A stretch of 36,177 bases of DNA from CAZYYO01 sp964650965 (lineage in GTDB: Bacteria; Bacillota; Clostridia; Lachnospirales; Lachnospiraceae). This document shows, piece after piece, positions 25,658-32,848 of the stretch. The DNA lies in the NCBI GenBank assembly GCA_964650965.1, contig CAZYYO010000018.1:1-36177 (forward strand). The letters run 5' to 3'. The notes below the pieces were generated by a model, which ran no database searches, had not been told where the DNA came from, and saw only the letters and a list, made by a program, of their open reading frames with translations. A program made the translations under genes and the position numbers. Position 1 is the stretch's first letter. Each line of letters opens with the position of its first letter.

Positions 25658-26196
25658 CACATACCTCCCGTACTTTCTATTATTTCTTCGCCCTGGTGGC
25701 AGACCTGATCTAGCTGTTGATATAATTGCTCTTTCTCTGTTTTTCTACTTTCTCTTCTTATTTTCACCATATGAAAATAAACGAAAAGTGCAGATGCACA
25801 CACCGCCATCCCCGGAATCTGAAGAAAGGCAAACAATAGCTTATGGTCGTTACACAAGCTGATAATAGCAGCTGCAATCACCCCTGATCCGGCTAATCCA
25901 ATGGAAATAGCCACCATGGTGGGGATAAAAGTAATCTGCCAAATCAAACGATCTAATGCAATTAACACCTGCTCCATACGCTGCTGCAATTTTGCCAGCT
26001 CACTGCGACGTTTCATCTGACGATTTCTTCGCAAGCGAAAGGTGATGTCATTTCCCACCTTTTTCTCTTCGATGCGTTCCCATCCGAAGGCCTGATAGCT
26101 GTTTTCTGTGATTGCGCTCATTTCTTCCTTCACCGTCACAGATATATATTCATACTTTTGAAATTCATTTTCTCTTTCTTTCCTGGTCAGGTTCAC
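25657..26196 (-). CDS. two-TM membrane protein of unknown function
   Basis: 179 residues. A basic N-terminal soluble region (FGWERIEEKKVGNDITFRLRRNRQMKRRSELAKL), two adjacent hydrophobic helices (ITFIPTMVAISIGLAGSGVIAAAII and LLFAFLQIPGMAVCASALFVYF), and a charged helical tail (RRESRKTEKEQLYQQLDQV). The GTG start at 26196 has GGGAGG seven bases upstream. No recognised family. Position directly ahead of the response regulator, with overlapping stop and start, suggests it takes part in signalling. Confidence 0.8.
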   Translation of the reverse strand: MNLTRKERENEFQKYEYISVTVKEEMSAITENSYQAFGWERIEEKKVGNDITFRLRRNRQMKRRSELAKLQQRMEQVLIALDRLIWQITFIPTMVAISIGLAGSGVIAAAIISLCNDHKLLFAFLQIPGMAVCASALFVYFHMVKIRRESRKTEKEQLYQQLDQVCHQGEEIIESTGGM

Positions 26197-26224
26197 GACG
26201 TTGCCTCCCTTCCTACATCATCAT

Positions 26225-27466
26225 TTATACTGCATTTTTCTTCAAACGGCTTCCATAGAGAATCATATAAATTCCTAATAAAACTGCCAATCCGCCAAAC
26301 AAAACACCGGATAATCCGTTGTAAAAGGATGGATTTCCATGATATGTCGTAGACATAATTGCTGTCTGGGTCATGACGAAGCAAATCATAATGGATGCAA
26401 GATTGATTCCTTTCATCTCATGAGCCTGAACATCATGCTCCTTTCTCGTTTTAAAGAAGTCTCTCATGGTCCATGCAAATTCAAAAAAGGTATAAGCTGC
26501 GATTGCCAGCGCAATTTCCAATGGATACTGGGGGCTATTCTCCCTAATCAGCAAGCGTATGGTATAAATCACATAACAGGCACTGGCTCCTACAATGGTA
26601 GCACCAACCTTCATCATGCCATCAATCTGTGTCTTGTAATCACTATCCTTTTCTCTTAATGCCATGTGCCTGGCAATTCCCATTCCGCCACTATATAGTG
26701 CATTGGCAAACATAAAGCCTGACATGGTCATCACACCAAGAATCACTTTCATTGCTACCATTACAAAATCCTTTTTACCGGAAATCCATGTAAAAATATA
26801 GAGCCGGTTGTGAAACAAATGCTGAAAAAGCAGACGATTCTTCTCCTGTCGCATTAGATTTTTATTCCAGATATAAAAGCAGAAGACACCGGATACGATT
26901 CCAAAGAATAATCCTGTAATTCCCTGAAAAATTGCTAATTGTTGATGAACCAAAAGCTGTAAAACAGCATTGATCGTAAGTGCTGCTCCACCAAAGATAT
27001 AGGCTATGGTTAAATAACGATAGGTTAAAATCTGCATGTGTATTTTCCCAATGGTAAAGCGAACATCTCCCACTCCAAGTCCCACCAAAACAATTGCCAT
27101 CATCAAAATCAACAGGTTTTTCTTGTGACCAATCTCCATGTCCTGAGATATAAACATATCCATTGTCAGTAGCACAAAAAAGACGCATAGCACAAAGCTA
27201 ATAGCACTGACTGTCACAACCCTCCGATACCTTCTCACCTGACTCTTCTCGGTGAATGTCTTGTGTAGAACCATTCCTCGAAGCATAGTAAGAGCAAACA
27301 AGAGCCATGCATTTACCGCAAAATACCAACACTGGGTTATGGATGTAAAATACACCATAACAAAGGATAAAAGCAGCTCTGCTGCCATGCTGCTTTTGAT
27401 TTCCACCCACATTGTTTCAAAGGGAATACTATGTACTTGTCCGATTCTTTGTAATTTTAATTTCAT
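26225..27466 (-). CDS. polytopic membrane protein of unknown function, predicted leaderless mRNA
   Basis: 413 residues with about ten or eleven hydrophobic helices and no family I can name. Basic loops (KTRKEHDVQAHEMKG, RKEKDS-like) alternate with helices; no transporter or enzyme motif stands out. First gene of the operon leading to the two-component system. The ATG at 27466 has no Shine-Dalgarno sequence and coincides with the predicted transcription start. If that prediction is wrong, in-frame ATGs at 27412 or 27388 are alternatives, but neither has a good ribosome site. Confidence 0.8.
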   Translation of the reverse strand: MKLKLQRIGQVHSIPFETMWVEIKSSMAAELLLSFVMVYFTSITQCWYFAVNAWLLFALTMLRGMVLHKTFTEKSQVRRYRRVVTVSAISFVLCVFFVLLTMDMFISQDMEIGHKKNLLILMMAIVLVGLGVGDVRFTIGKIHMQILTYRYLTIAYIFGGAALTINAVLQLLVHQQLAIFQGITGLFFGIVSGVFCFYIWNKNLMRQEKNRLLFQHLFHNRLYIFTWISGKKDFVMVAMKVILGVMTMSGFMFANALYSGGMGIARHMALREKDSDYKTQIDGMMKVGATIVGASACYVIYTIRLLIRENSPQYPLEIALAIAAYTFFEFAWTMRDFFKTRKEHDVQAHEMKGINLASIMICFVMTQTAIMSTTYHGNPSFYNGLSGVLFGGLAVLLGIYMILYGSRLKKNAV

Positions 27467-27472
27467 ATACTA

Positions 27473-27501
27473 AATATACTCAATTTTTCCAGTGATTGCA
27501 A
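27473..27501 (-). promoter_or_regulatory. sigma-A promoter positioned for leaderless transcription
   Basis: Minus strand TTGCAA (27501-27496), 17 bases, TATATT (27478-27473). Seven bases past the -10 is the A of the ATG at 27466. Confidence 0.7.
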
Positions 27502-27509
27502 TTATTCTT

Positions 27510-28331
27510 TTATCGACTCTTTGCTGTGACGCCAGAGCCAACCAGGCCACCATCACACAGGATATCCACACCTGTTAGGTATCCATTTTGGCAATCTACA
27601 ATAGATGCAAATAAGAAAGCAATTTCCTCTGGTTTGCCAAATCGCTTAATAGCTGCATGTCTTGTAAATTTGTCCGCTTCCTCTTCTTCTAGCTTACCCA
27701 TAGGGGTTGCAAAATTACCTGGAGATACACTGACAACACGAATGCCTCTGTCACCATAGCGAATTGCTGAACGCTTTGCATACCAGATTACAAAATCCTT
27801 AGAAACACCATAGGCTACTCCGGGACGGACAGATGCTGGGAACAGTCTCATACGCTTGCTAAGCTTTTTATAAAAGGTATCAAGATTGATTTCACTGTAT
27901 TTATAAAGCTTGGTTGGCATAACCAGCTTGGGCGTTAGATATGCCGACATGGACGATACATCAATAATACAGCTTCCTGCCCTCATTACCTTGGCAAATT
28001 CCTCATTCATATAAATGGTTCCCATGGCATTGGTCTTTATCAGTGCATCCGCATCTCCCATATGTGGACTCATTCCTGCTGCATGAATCACTGCCTGTAC
28101 CTCTCCTAGCTTAGCGGCTTCCTTGGCCAGATTTTTTACCGATTCCCGGTTGCCCACATCACATGGAAATGCATCACAGGATATTCCCTGTTGTCTTAAA
28201 GATTGGATTGCATGTTCTAATTTTGCTACCGTTCGTCCGCAAATAATAATATGATGGGTCTTGCCCATAATTTTTGCGGTCTCCAGGCCCATACCACTTC
28301 CACCGCCGGTGATAACACATACTTGTTTCAT
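27510..28331 (-). CDS. short-chain dehydrogenase/reductase
   Basis: 273-residue NAD(P)-dependent oxidoreductase of the classical SDR family. Cofactor site TGGGSGMG near the N terminus, CDV (about 60), HAAG (about 89), the serine of DVSSMSAY, catalytic YGVSK, and the PGNFATPM loop. There is an insertion of about 30 residues between the serine and tyrosine motifs (LTPKLVMPTKLYKYSE...), longer than usual. Substrate unknown; some relatives act on steroids or sugars. The start at 28331 follows AAAAGGAAA; an ATG at 28379 lacks a site. Confidence 0.92.
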   Translation of the reverse strand: MKQVCVITGGGSGMGLETAKIMGKTHHIIICGRTVAKLEHAIQSLRQQGISCDAFPCDVGNRESVKNLAKEAAKLGEVQAVIHAAGMSPHMGDADALIKTNAMGTIYMNEEFAKVMRAGSCIIDVSSMSAYLTPKLVMPTKLYKYSEINLDTFYKKLSKRMRLFPASVRPGVAYGVSKDFVIWYAKRSAIRYGDRGIRVVSVSPGNFATPMGKLEEEEADKFTRHAAIKRFGKPEEIAFLFASIVDCQNGYLTGVDILCDGGLVGSGVTAKSR

Positions 28332-28411
28332 TTTCCTTTTCCTCCATTTTGTCAATCCATGGCTCCTTGTATAGAACAAAGAAATGAATCTGTTTTCTTG
28401 GCTTTATGAAC

Positions 28412-28439
28412 ATTATATGAGGAAAACATTCTGTATCAT
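28412..28439 (-). promoter_or_regulatory. probable promoter of the SDR gene
   Basis: Minus strand ATGATA (28439-28434), 16 bases, TATAAT (28417-28412). Immediately upstream the sequence TTAACAATA occurs twice, 11 bases apart (28464-28456 and 28453-28445), a possible operator. Confidence 0.5.
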
Positions 28440-28486
28440 TAATATATTGTTAACCTATTGTTAAACTACCGAAAGTTCGTTGGACG

Positions 28487-28520
28487 AAAAAAGACACCTG
28501 CACCATATGATGCAAATGTC
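28487..28520 (-). terminator. Rho-independent terminator of the DEAD-box helicase gene
   Basis: Minus strand GACATTTGCA (28520-28511) pairs with TGCAGGTGTC (28502-28493), ten pairs including two G-U, loop of eight, then six T. Confidence 0.85.
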
Positions 28521-28539
28521 TGTAATTTCTTATTTCTTA

Positions 28540-30135
28540 TTAAAATTCTTTTGCGGCTTTCTTATAGAAATCCCGGTTGCCTTCCTTATGCTTCTTCCCC
28601 TGGTCTGATTTCTTACCATCATAAGATTTCTTCTTTCCCCCAGCGTACTTATCACGACTGCCGTATTTCTTATCTTTATCCTTATCTTTGGAACCATAAG
28701 TTTTCTTGCCATCCTTAGAACCATAATTCTTACGATCCTTGGATTTACCATACTGGTCTCTGTCTCCATAGCTTCTTCCGTTTCTGGAGGAGCCGCCTTT
28801 ATTCTTTCCTGGCTTGTATGCCTCTATTTTGATTTCTTCCGGTTCCTCTCCCATTTGAAGCTTAAGGAATGCTGCTGCAATCTCTAATGCAGTACAATCT
28901 TCCTCATCCATCTTCTCCTGGATGATTCTGGTCATTGCCGTCAGATCTTCTTTGGCAATCTCTGCTAATACATCCTTCAGTGCTTTATTTGCTCTGGCTT
29001 CCGTTACATCAGATACACTAGGAACGGTACGTGGTTTCATCTTGGTCTTACATACCTTCTCAATATCACGAATCTTATAGATTTCCCTGCCTACCACAAG
29101 AGTAAATGCACGACCACCCTTGCCGGCACGACCGGTACGTCCAATACGATGCACATAATATTCAATATCCTGTGGTACGTCAAAGTTAATGACTGCCTCC
29201 ACATCATCTACATCAATTCCACGAGCTGCCACATCCGTAGCAATAAGAATATCTGCTGCCCCCTTACGGAAAGCATCCATCACACGGTCTCTCATTGCCT
29301 GGGATAAATCTCCGTGAAGTGCCTCTGCAAAATATCCTCTACCCTTTAAATCCTCTGCCAGATCATCTGCCATACGCTTGGTATTGGTAAAAATCAGAGT
29401 ACGCTTAGGATTATAATAATCCAGAAGACGTCCTACTACATCCTTCTTATTTTCCTTGCGAACCTCATAATAATACTGACGAATCGCCGGTACGGTTAAT
29501 TCCTTCTTAATGGTCTTAATCAAGACCGGGTTCTGCTGAAAATGTCCTGTAATATCAAGAATTGCCTGAGGCATGGTAGCTGAAAATAATACGGTCTGAT
29601 GCTGCTGGTCAATCTGCTCAAGAATGGTCTCCATGTCTTCACGAAATCCCATATTAAGCATCTCATCTGCTTCATCTAAAACAACGGTCTTTAAATGATC
29701 CAGCTTTAAGGTATGACGACGCATATGATCCATAACACGTCCCGGCGTTCCAACTACAATCTTAACATTTCCCTTGAGAGAACGAATCTGCTTACTGATA
29801 TCCTGTCCGCCATAAATTGGGAGAACCCTTACATCTGACATGTACTTGGCGAACTTACGAATCTCCTCTGCTGCCTGAATTGCTAGCTCTCTGGTGGGAC
29901 ACAGCACCAGCCCCTGTATTCCCTGCTCACTAACATCCACTGACTGTAACAATGGTATTCCAAATGCTGCAGTCTTACCGGTTCCTGTTTGTGCCTGGCC
30001 AATAACGTCGATTCCCTTCATCATTTCCGGGATTGCCTGTTCCTGAATGGGGGAAAACTGTTCAAATCCCATTTCCTCCACTGCTCTGATGATTCTCTCA
30101 TCAATAATCTGTCCTTCTAAATTTAATAAACTCAT
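28540..30135 (-). CDS. DEAD-box ATP-dependent RNA helicase (CshA/DeaD-like)
   Basis: 531 residues. Q-motif FSPIQEQAIP, Walker A AQTGTGKT (48-55), PTRELA, GTPGR, DEAD in VLDEADEML, SAT, and helicase C-domain motifs (ATDVAARGIDV, HRIGRTGRAG). Unwinds RNA in decay, ribosome assembly or cold adaptation. The C-terminal ~80 residues are low-complexity and basic, rich in Lys, Asp, Ser, Gly and Tyr with repeats of YGSKD/YGSRD, likely disordered and RNA-binding. The start at 30135 has AAGGA before it; an ATG at 30183 is upstream without a site. Confidence 0.94.
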   Translation of the reverse strand: MSLLNLEGQIIDERIIRAVEEMGFEQFSPIQEQAIPEMMKGIDVIGQAQTGTGKTAAFGIPLLQSVDVSEQGIQGLVLCPTRELAIQAAEEIRKFAKYMSDVRVLPIYGGQDISKQIRSLKGNVKIVVGTPGRVMDHMRRHTLKLDHLKTVVLDEADEMLNMGFREDMETILEQIDQQHQTVLFSATMPQAILDITGHFQQNPVLIKTIKKELTVPAIRQYYYEVRKENKKDVVGRLLDYYNPKRTLIFTNTKRMADDLAEDLKGRGYFAEALHGDLSQAMRDRVMDAFRKGAADILIATDVAARGIDVDDVEAVINFDVPQDIEYYVHRIGRTGRAGKGGRAFTLVVGREIYKIRDIEKVCKTKMKPRTVPSVSDVTEARANKALKDVLAEIAKEDLTAMTRIIQEKMDEEDCTALEIAAAFLKLQMGEEPEEIKIEAYKPGKNKGGSSRNGRSYGDRDQYGKSKDRKNYGSKDGKKTYGSKDKDKDKKYGSRDKYAGGKKKSYDGKKSDQGKKHKEGNRDFYKKAAKEF

Positions 30136-30213
30136 ACTTTCCTTTCTAGTGCGGCCAATACTGTACGGTGGTATGAGTTCCATAATGAACTTCTAACAAT
30201 ACTGATTGGCATG

Positions 30214-30243
30214 AAAAAACCAGCACCCTCAAAAAAGTGCTGG
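30214..30243 (-). terminator. Rho-independent terminator downstream of the aldo/keto reductase gene
   Basis: Minus strand CCAGCAC (30243-30237) and GTGCTGG (30226-30220) form a seven-base stem, then six T. It is 120 bases after the reductase stop and just ahead of the helicase gene, so it could also act as a leader attenuator for the helicase. Confidence 0.8.
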
Positions 30244-30362
30244 CTTTCTTTCGTTTCTAGCGTATCTTACCAAAAATAAGTTGATTTGTCAAGGTGTTTT
30301 CACATGTTCTTCATCATTCTTCACAAAATCAGCTTGTAAATTCTGTAAAATATCACCAAAAA

Positions 30363-31484
30363 CTATTCAAATTCCTTAGCAACCTGCTGTAAATGATCTA
30401 CGATTGGTAAATGCTGTGGACAAACTCCCTCGCACTGTCTGCAGGCGATGCAGGCACTTGCCTTACCAAAGTTCTCCGTCAGTCGCATATAGTACTCTCC
30501 CTGTGGAGTAAAGCCCTTGCCCTTATATTCCTGCTGCTCAGCATTATAGAGAGAGAAATATCTTGGAATTGGAATGTTCATTGGACATCCGTCCACACAA
30601 TAGGAACATCCGGTACAGGGAATAGCAATGCTTTCATTAATCAAATCAACGGCACGCATAACAGTTGCATGCTCCTCATCATTTAGTGGAATCAGGTTTT
30701 TCATGTAGCCTGTGTTATCCTTCATTTGCTCCATATTGCTCATGCCGGATAAAACCATCATGACATTGTCCAGGCTGGCTGCAAAACGAATTGCCCAGGA
30801 TGGAATGGACATTTCCGGATGAACACTCTTAAATAATTCTTCTACCTTCTCAGGAACATTTGCCAGCGTTCCACCCTTCACAGGCTCCATAACAATGACC
30901 TTTTTGCCATGCTTCTTGGCAACCTCATAGCATTTTTTTGACTGAATAGCATTGCTGTTCCAATCCAGATAATTCAGCTGCAGCTGTACGAATTCCATTT
31001 CCGGATGCTCTGTCAACACCTGGTCCAGCAAATCTGCATTGTCATGGAAGGAGAAGCCAATATGACGCACCAGTCCCTGGGCCTTCTTTTCCTGCAGCCA
31101 GGTAAAGCAATCCAGCTGATTATATACCTTATAGTGATCTGCCCCAATATCATGAAGAAGATAATAATCAAAATATGCTACACCGGTCTTACGCAGCTGC
31201 TCATTAAATACTTTGTCTCTATCTTCCTTGGTCTTAATAAATCCTGCATGAAGCTTAGTGGCCAGGGTATAGCTGTCTCTTGGATGGCGGTCTACCAATG
31301 CCAGCTTTGCCGCATCTTCACTTTTAAATCCGCAATACATCCAGGCTGTATCAAAATAGGTAAAGCCCTGCTCCATAAAGTAATCCACCATTTTCTTGGT
31401 TTCTTCTATATCAATAGAAGTCTGATCGTTTGGATCGGTAAGCGGCAAACGCATCAAGCCAAATCCTAATTTCATTTCACTCAT
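30363..31484 (-). CDS. aldo/keto reductase with C-terminal [4Fe-4S] ferredoxin domain
   Basis: 373 residues. The N-terminal TIM barrel carries the AKR tetrad: D and Y in FDTAWMY (44-50), K in ATKLHAGF, H in YYLLHDIG. The C terminus has two cysteine clusters, CTGCSYCVDGCP and CIACRQCEGVCP, each four-cysteine and able to hold a [4Fe-4S] cluster. Such proteins are common in anaerobes and are thought to link carbonyl reduction to ferredoxin; the substrate is unknown. GGAGG lies eight bases before the ATG. It is controlled by a MerR-type promoter and divergent from the CHR transporter genes. Confidence 0.95.
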   Translation of the reverse strand: MSEMKLGFGLMRLPLTDPNDQTSIDIEETKKMVDYFMEQGFTYFDTAWMYCGFKSEDAAKLALVDRHPRDSYTLATKLHAGFIKTKEDRDKVFNEQLRKTGVAYFDYYLLHDIGADHYKVYNQLDCFTWLQEKKAQGLVRHIGFSFHDNADLLDQVLTEHPEMEFVQLQLNYLDWNSNAIQSKKCYEVAKKHGKKVIVMEPVKGGTLANVPEKVEELFKSVHPEMSIPSWAIRFAASLDNVMMVLSGMSNMEQMKDNTGYMKNLIPLNDEEHATVMRAVDLINESIAIPCTGCSYCVDGCPMNIPIPRYFSLYNAEQQEYKGKGFTPQGEYYMRLTENFGKASACIACRQCEGVCPQHLPIVDHLQQVAKEFE

Positions 31485-31525
31485 CTACTTATCCTCCTGT
31501 AGCTTTTGTTTGTGTCGTATATCAT

Positions 31526-31556
31526 ATTGTAACACCTAAACCTAAGTTCAGGTCAA
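31526..31556 (-). promoter_or_regulatory. MerR-type promoter/operator of the aldo/keto reductase gene
   Basis: Minus strand TTGACC (31556-31551) and TACAAT (31531-31526) are 19 bases apart, the long spacer typical of MerR-activated promoters. The spacer carries a 20-base dyad at 31534-31553 in which 16 positions are symmetric (ACCTxAACxTAxGTTxAGGT). AdhR-type MerR regulators control similar reductase genes in Firmicutes. Confidence 0.7.
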
Positions 31557-31581
31557 TTTTTTTCGTCCAAGTCCAAGTCAT

Positions 31582-31610
31582 TTGTCATAACCTATATCAT
31601 GTGCTAAAAT
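31582..31610 (+). promoter_or_regulatory. sigma-A promoter of the CHR transporter genes
   Basis: TTGTCA (31582-31587), 17 bases, TAAAAT (31605-31610); leader of about 26 bases. Confidence 0.7.
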
Positions 31611-31642
31611 ACTTCAAGATAAAAATACGATTGGAGCATATC

Positions 31643-32194
31643 ATGAACGAATATTTGGAATTATTTCTAACCTGTGCCAAGATTGGCGTCATGACCTTCG
31701 GCGGAGGCTATGCCATGTTACCCATTCTTCAGCGGGAGGTAGTAGAATCGAAAAAATGGGCTACTGATGAGGAGCTAAATGACTATTTTGCCATTGGACA
31801 GTGTACCCCGGGTATCATTGCTGTTAATGTTGCCACCTTTATTGGACATAAGAGAAAGGGCGTTTTGGGAGGAATTGTTGCCACCCTTGGCATGGTATTT
31901 CCCTGTTTGGTGATTATCCTGTTTCTTGCCACATTAATATCGAACTTTGCAGATTTGGCTCTGGTGCAGAATGCCTTTGCAGGGATTCGTGCCTGTGTAT
32001 GTGTACTGATTTTCAACGCCATCTGTAAATTATGGAAAAGCTCTGTGATTGATGCCATTACACTGATTATATTCTTAGCTGTAGTCATCCTATCATTTTT
32101 CACCTCTATTTCACCTGTAATTCTGGTGATTGCCTGTGGTGTGGCAGGTGTATTGATTAAAGTAATTGGAGGTGCTGCCCATGCTGCTGATTAG
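31643..32194 (+). CDS. chromate transporter (short-chain CHR), first subunit
   Basis: 183-residue membrane protein of the CHR family (about six helices). Contains FGGGYAMLPIL and the CTPGIIAVNVATFIGHK motif of the N-terminal homologous half of ChrA. Short-chain CHR proteins work as pairs of opposite topology; some expel chromate, but in gut anaerobes the true substrate (perhaps sulfate or another oxyanion) is not known. The ATG at 31643 has GGAG six bases upstream; an upstream ATG at 31601 overlaps the promoter. Confidence 0.9.
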   Translation: MNEYLELFLTCAKIGVMTFGGGYAMLPILQREVVESKKWATDEELNDYFAIGQCTPGIIAVNVATFIGHKRKGVLGGIVATLGMVFPCLVIILFLATLISNFADLALVQNAFAGIRACVCVLIFNAICKLWKSSVIDAITLIIFLAVVILSFFTSISPVILVIACGVAGVLIKVIGGAAHAAD

Positions 32195-32765
32195 ATTGTT
32201 TCTGGAATTCTTTAAAATTGGTTTATTCTCCATTGGTGGCGGACTGGCAACCTATCCATTTCTGCAGGAATTAGGAGATGTTACCGGATGGTTCTCTCCT
32301 GGCGACTTGGCTGATATGCTGGCAGTAAGCGAATCTACTCCCGGACCTATGGGAGTAAATATGGCTACCTACGTTGGCTTTAAGGTGGATGGCATCTTTG
32401 GTGGTATTGTTGCCACCTTAGGATTGGTTACTCCTTCCATTATTATTATTATTCTCATTGCAATCTTTCTGAAAAATTTCAATGATAACAAATATGTGAA
32501 GGCAATTTTTTACGGTATTCGTCCGGCTTCCACTGGATTAATTGCAGCATCTGGCGTGTCTGTAGCCTTGATTGCGTTATTTCAACCCAAGGTTTTTGAA
32601 AGCACTGGTGCATGGCTTGATTTGTTTAACGTAAAATCCATTCTACTGGCACTGGCCATTCTATTACTCACCAGAGTAATAAAGCCAACAAAAAAGCTTC
32701 ATCCTATTGTATTCATTGGCATTTCTGCTGTGGTTGGGATTGTATTTCACTTTGCAGGTGTATAA
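32181..32765 (+). CDS. chromate transporter (short-chain CHR), second subunit
   Basis: 194 residues, six or so helices. FSIGGGLATYPFLQ, then SESTPGPMGVNMATYVGFK, the second-half CHR signature. It overlaps the first subunit by 14 bases, with GGAGG eight bases before the ATG, so the two are made together as a heterodimer. Followed by a strong terminator. Confidence 0.9.
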   Translation: MLLIRLFLEFFKIGLFSIGGGLATYPFLQELGDVTGWFSPGDLADMLAVSESTPGPMGVNMATYVGFKVDGIFGGIVATLGLVTPSIIIIILIAIFLKNFNDNKYVKAIFYGIRPASTGLIAASGVSVALIALFQPKVFESTGAWLDLFNVKSILLALAILLLTRVIKPTKKLHPIVFIGISAVVGIVFHFAGV

Positions 32766-32782
32766 GCAGACGTATCATAAGT

Positions 32783-32846
32783 AACAGGGTGGTTCTACTG
32801 ACTGATTTTTGTATCAATCTGTGGAACCACCCTGTTTTATTATTTT
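32783..32846. terminator. bidirectional terminator between the CHR and GH3 genes
   Basis: AACAGGGTGGTTC (32783-32795) pairs perfectly with GAACCACCCTGTT (32824-32836), a 13-base stem with a 28-base loop. It is followed on the plus strand by TTTTATTATTTTT. Confidence 0.85.
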
Positions 32847-32848
32847 TA

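Noticed and set aside
28540..28800. YGSKD repeats at the helicase end as a DNA repeat or CRISPR-like array
   Set aside because: The units are short, irregular and in frame; they encode a low-complexity basic tail common in DEAD-box helicases.
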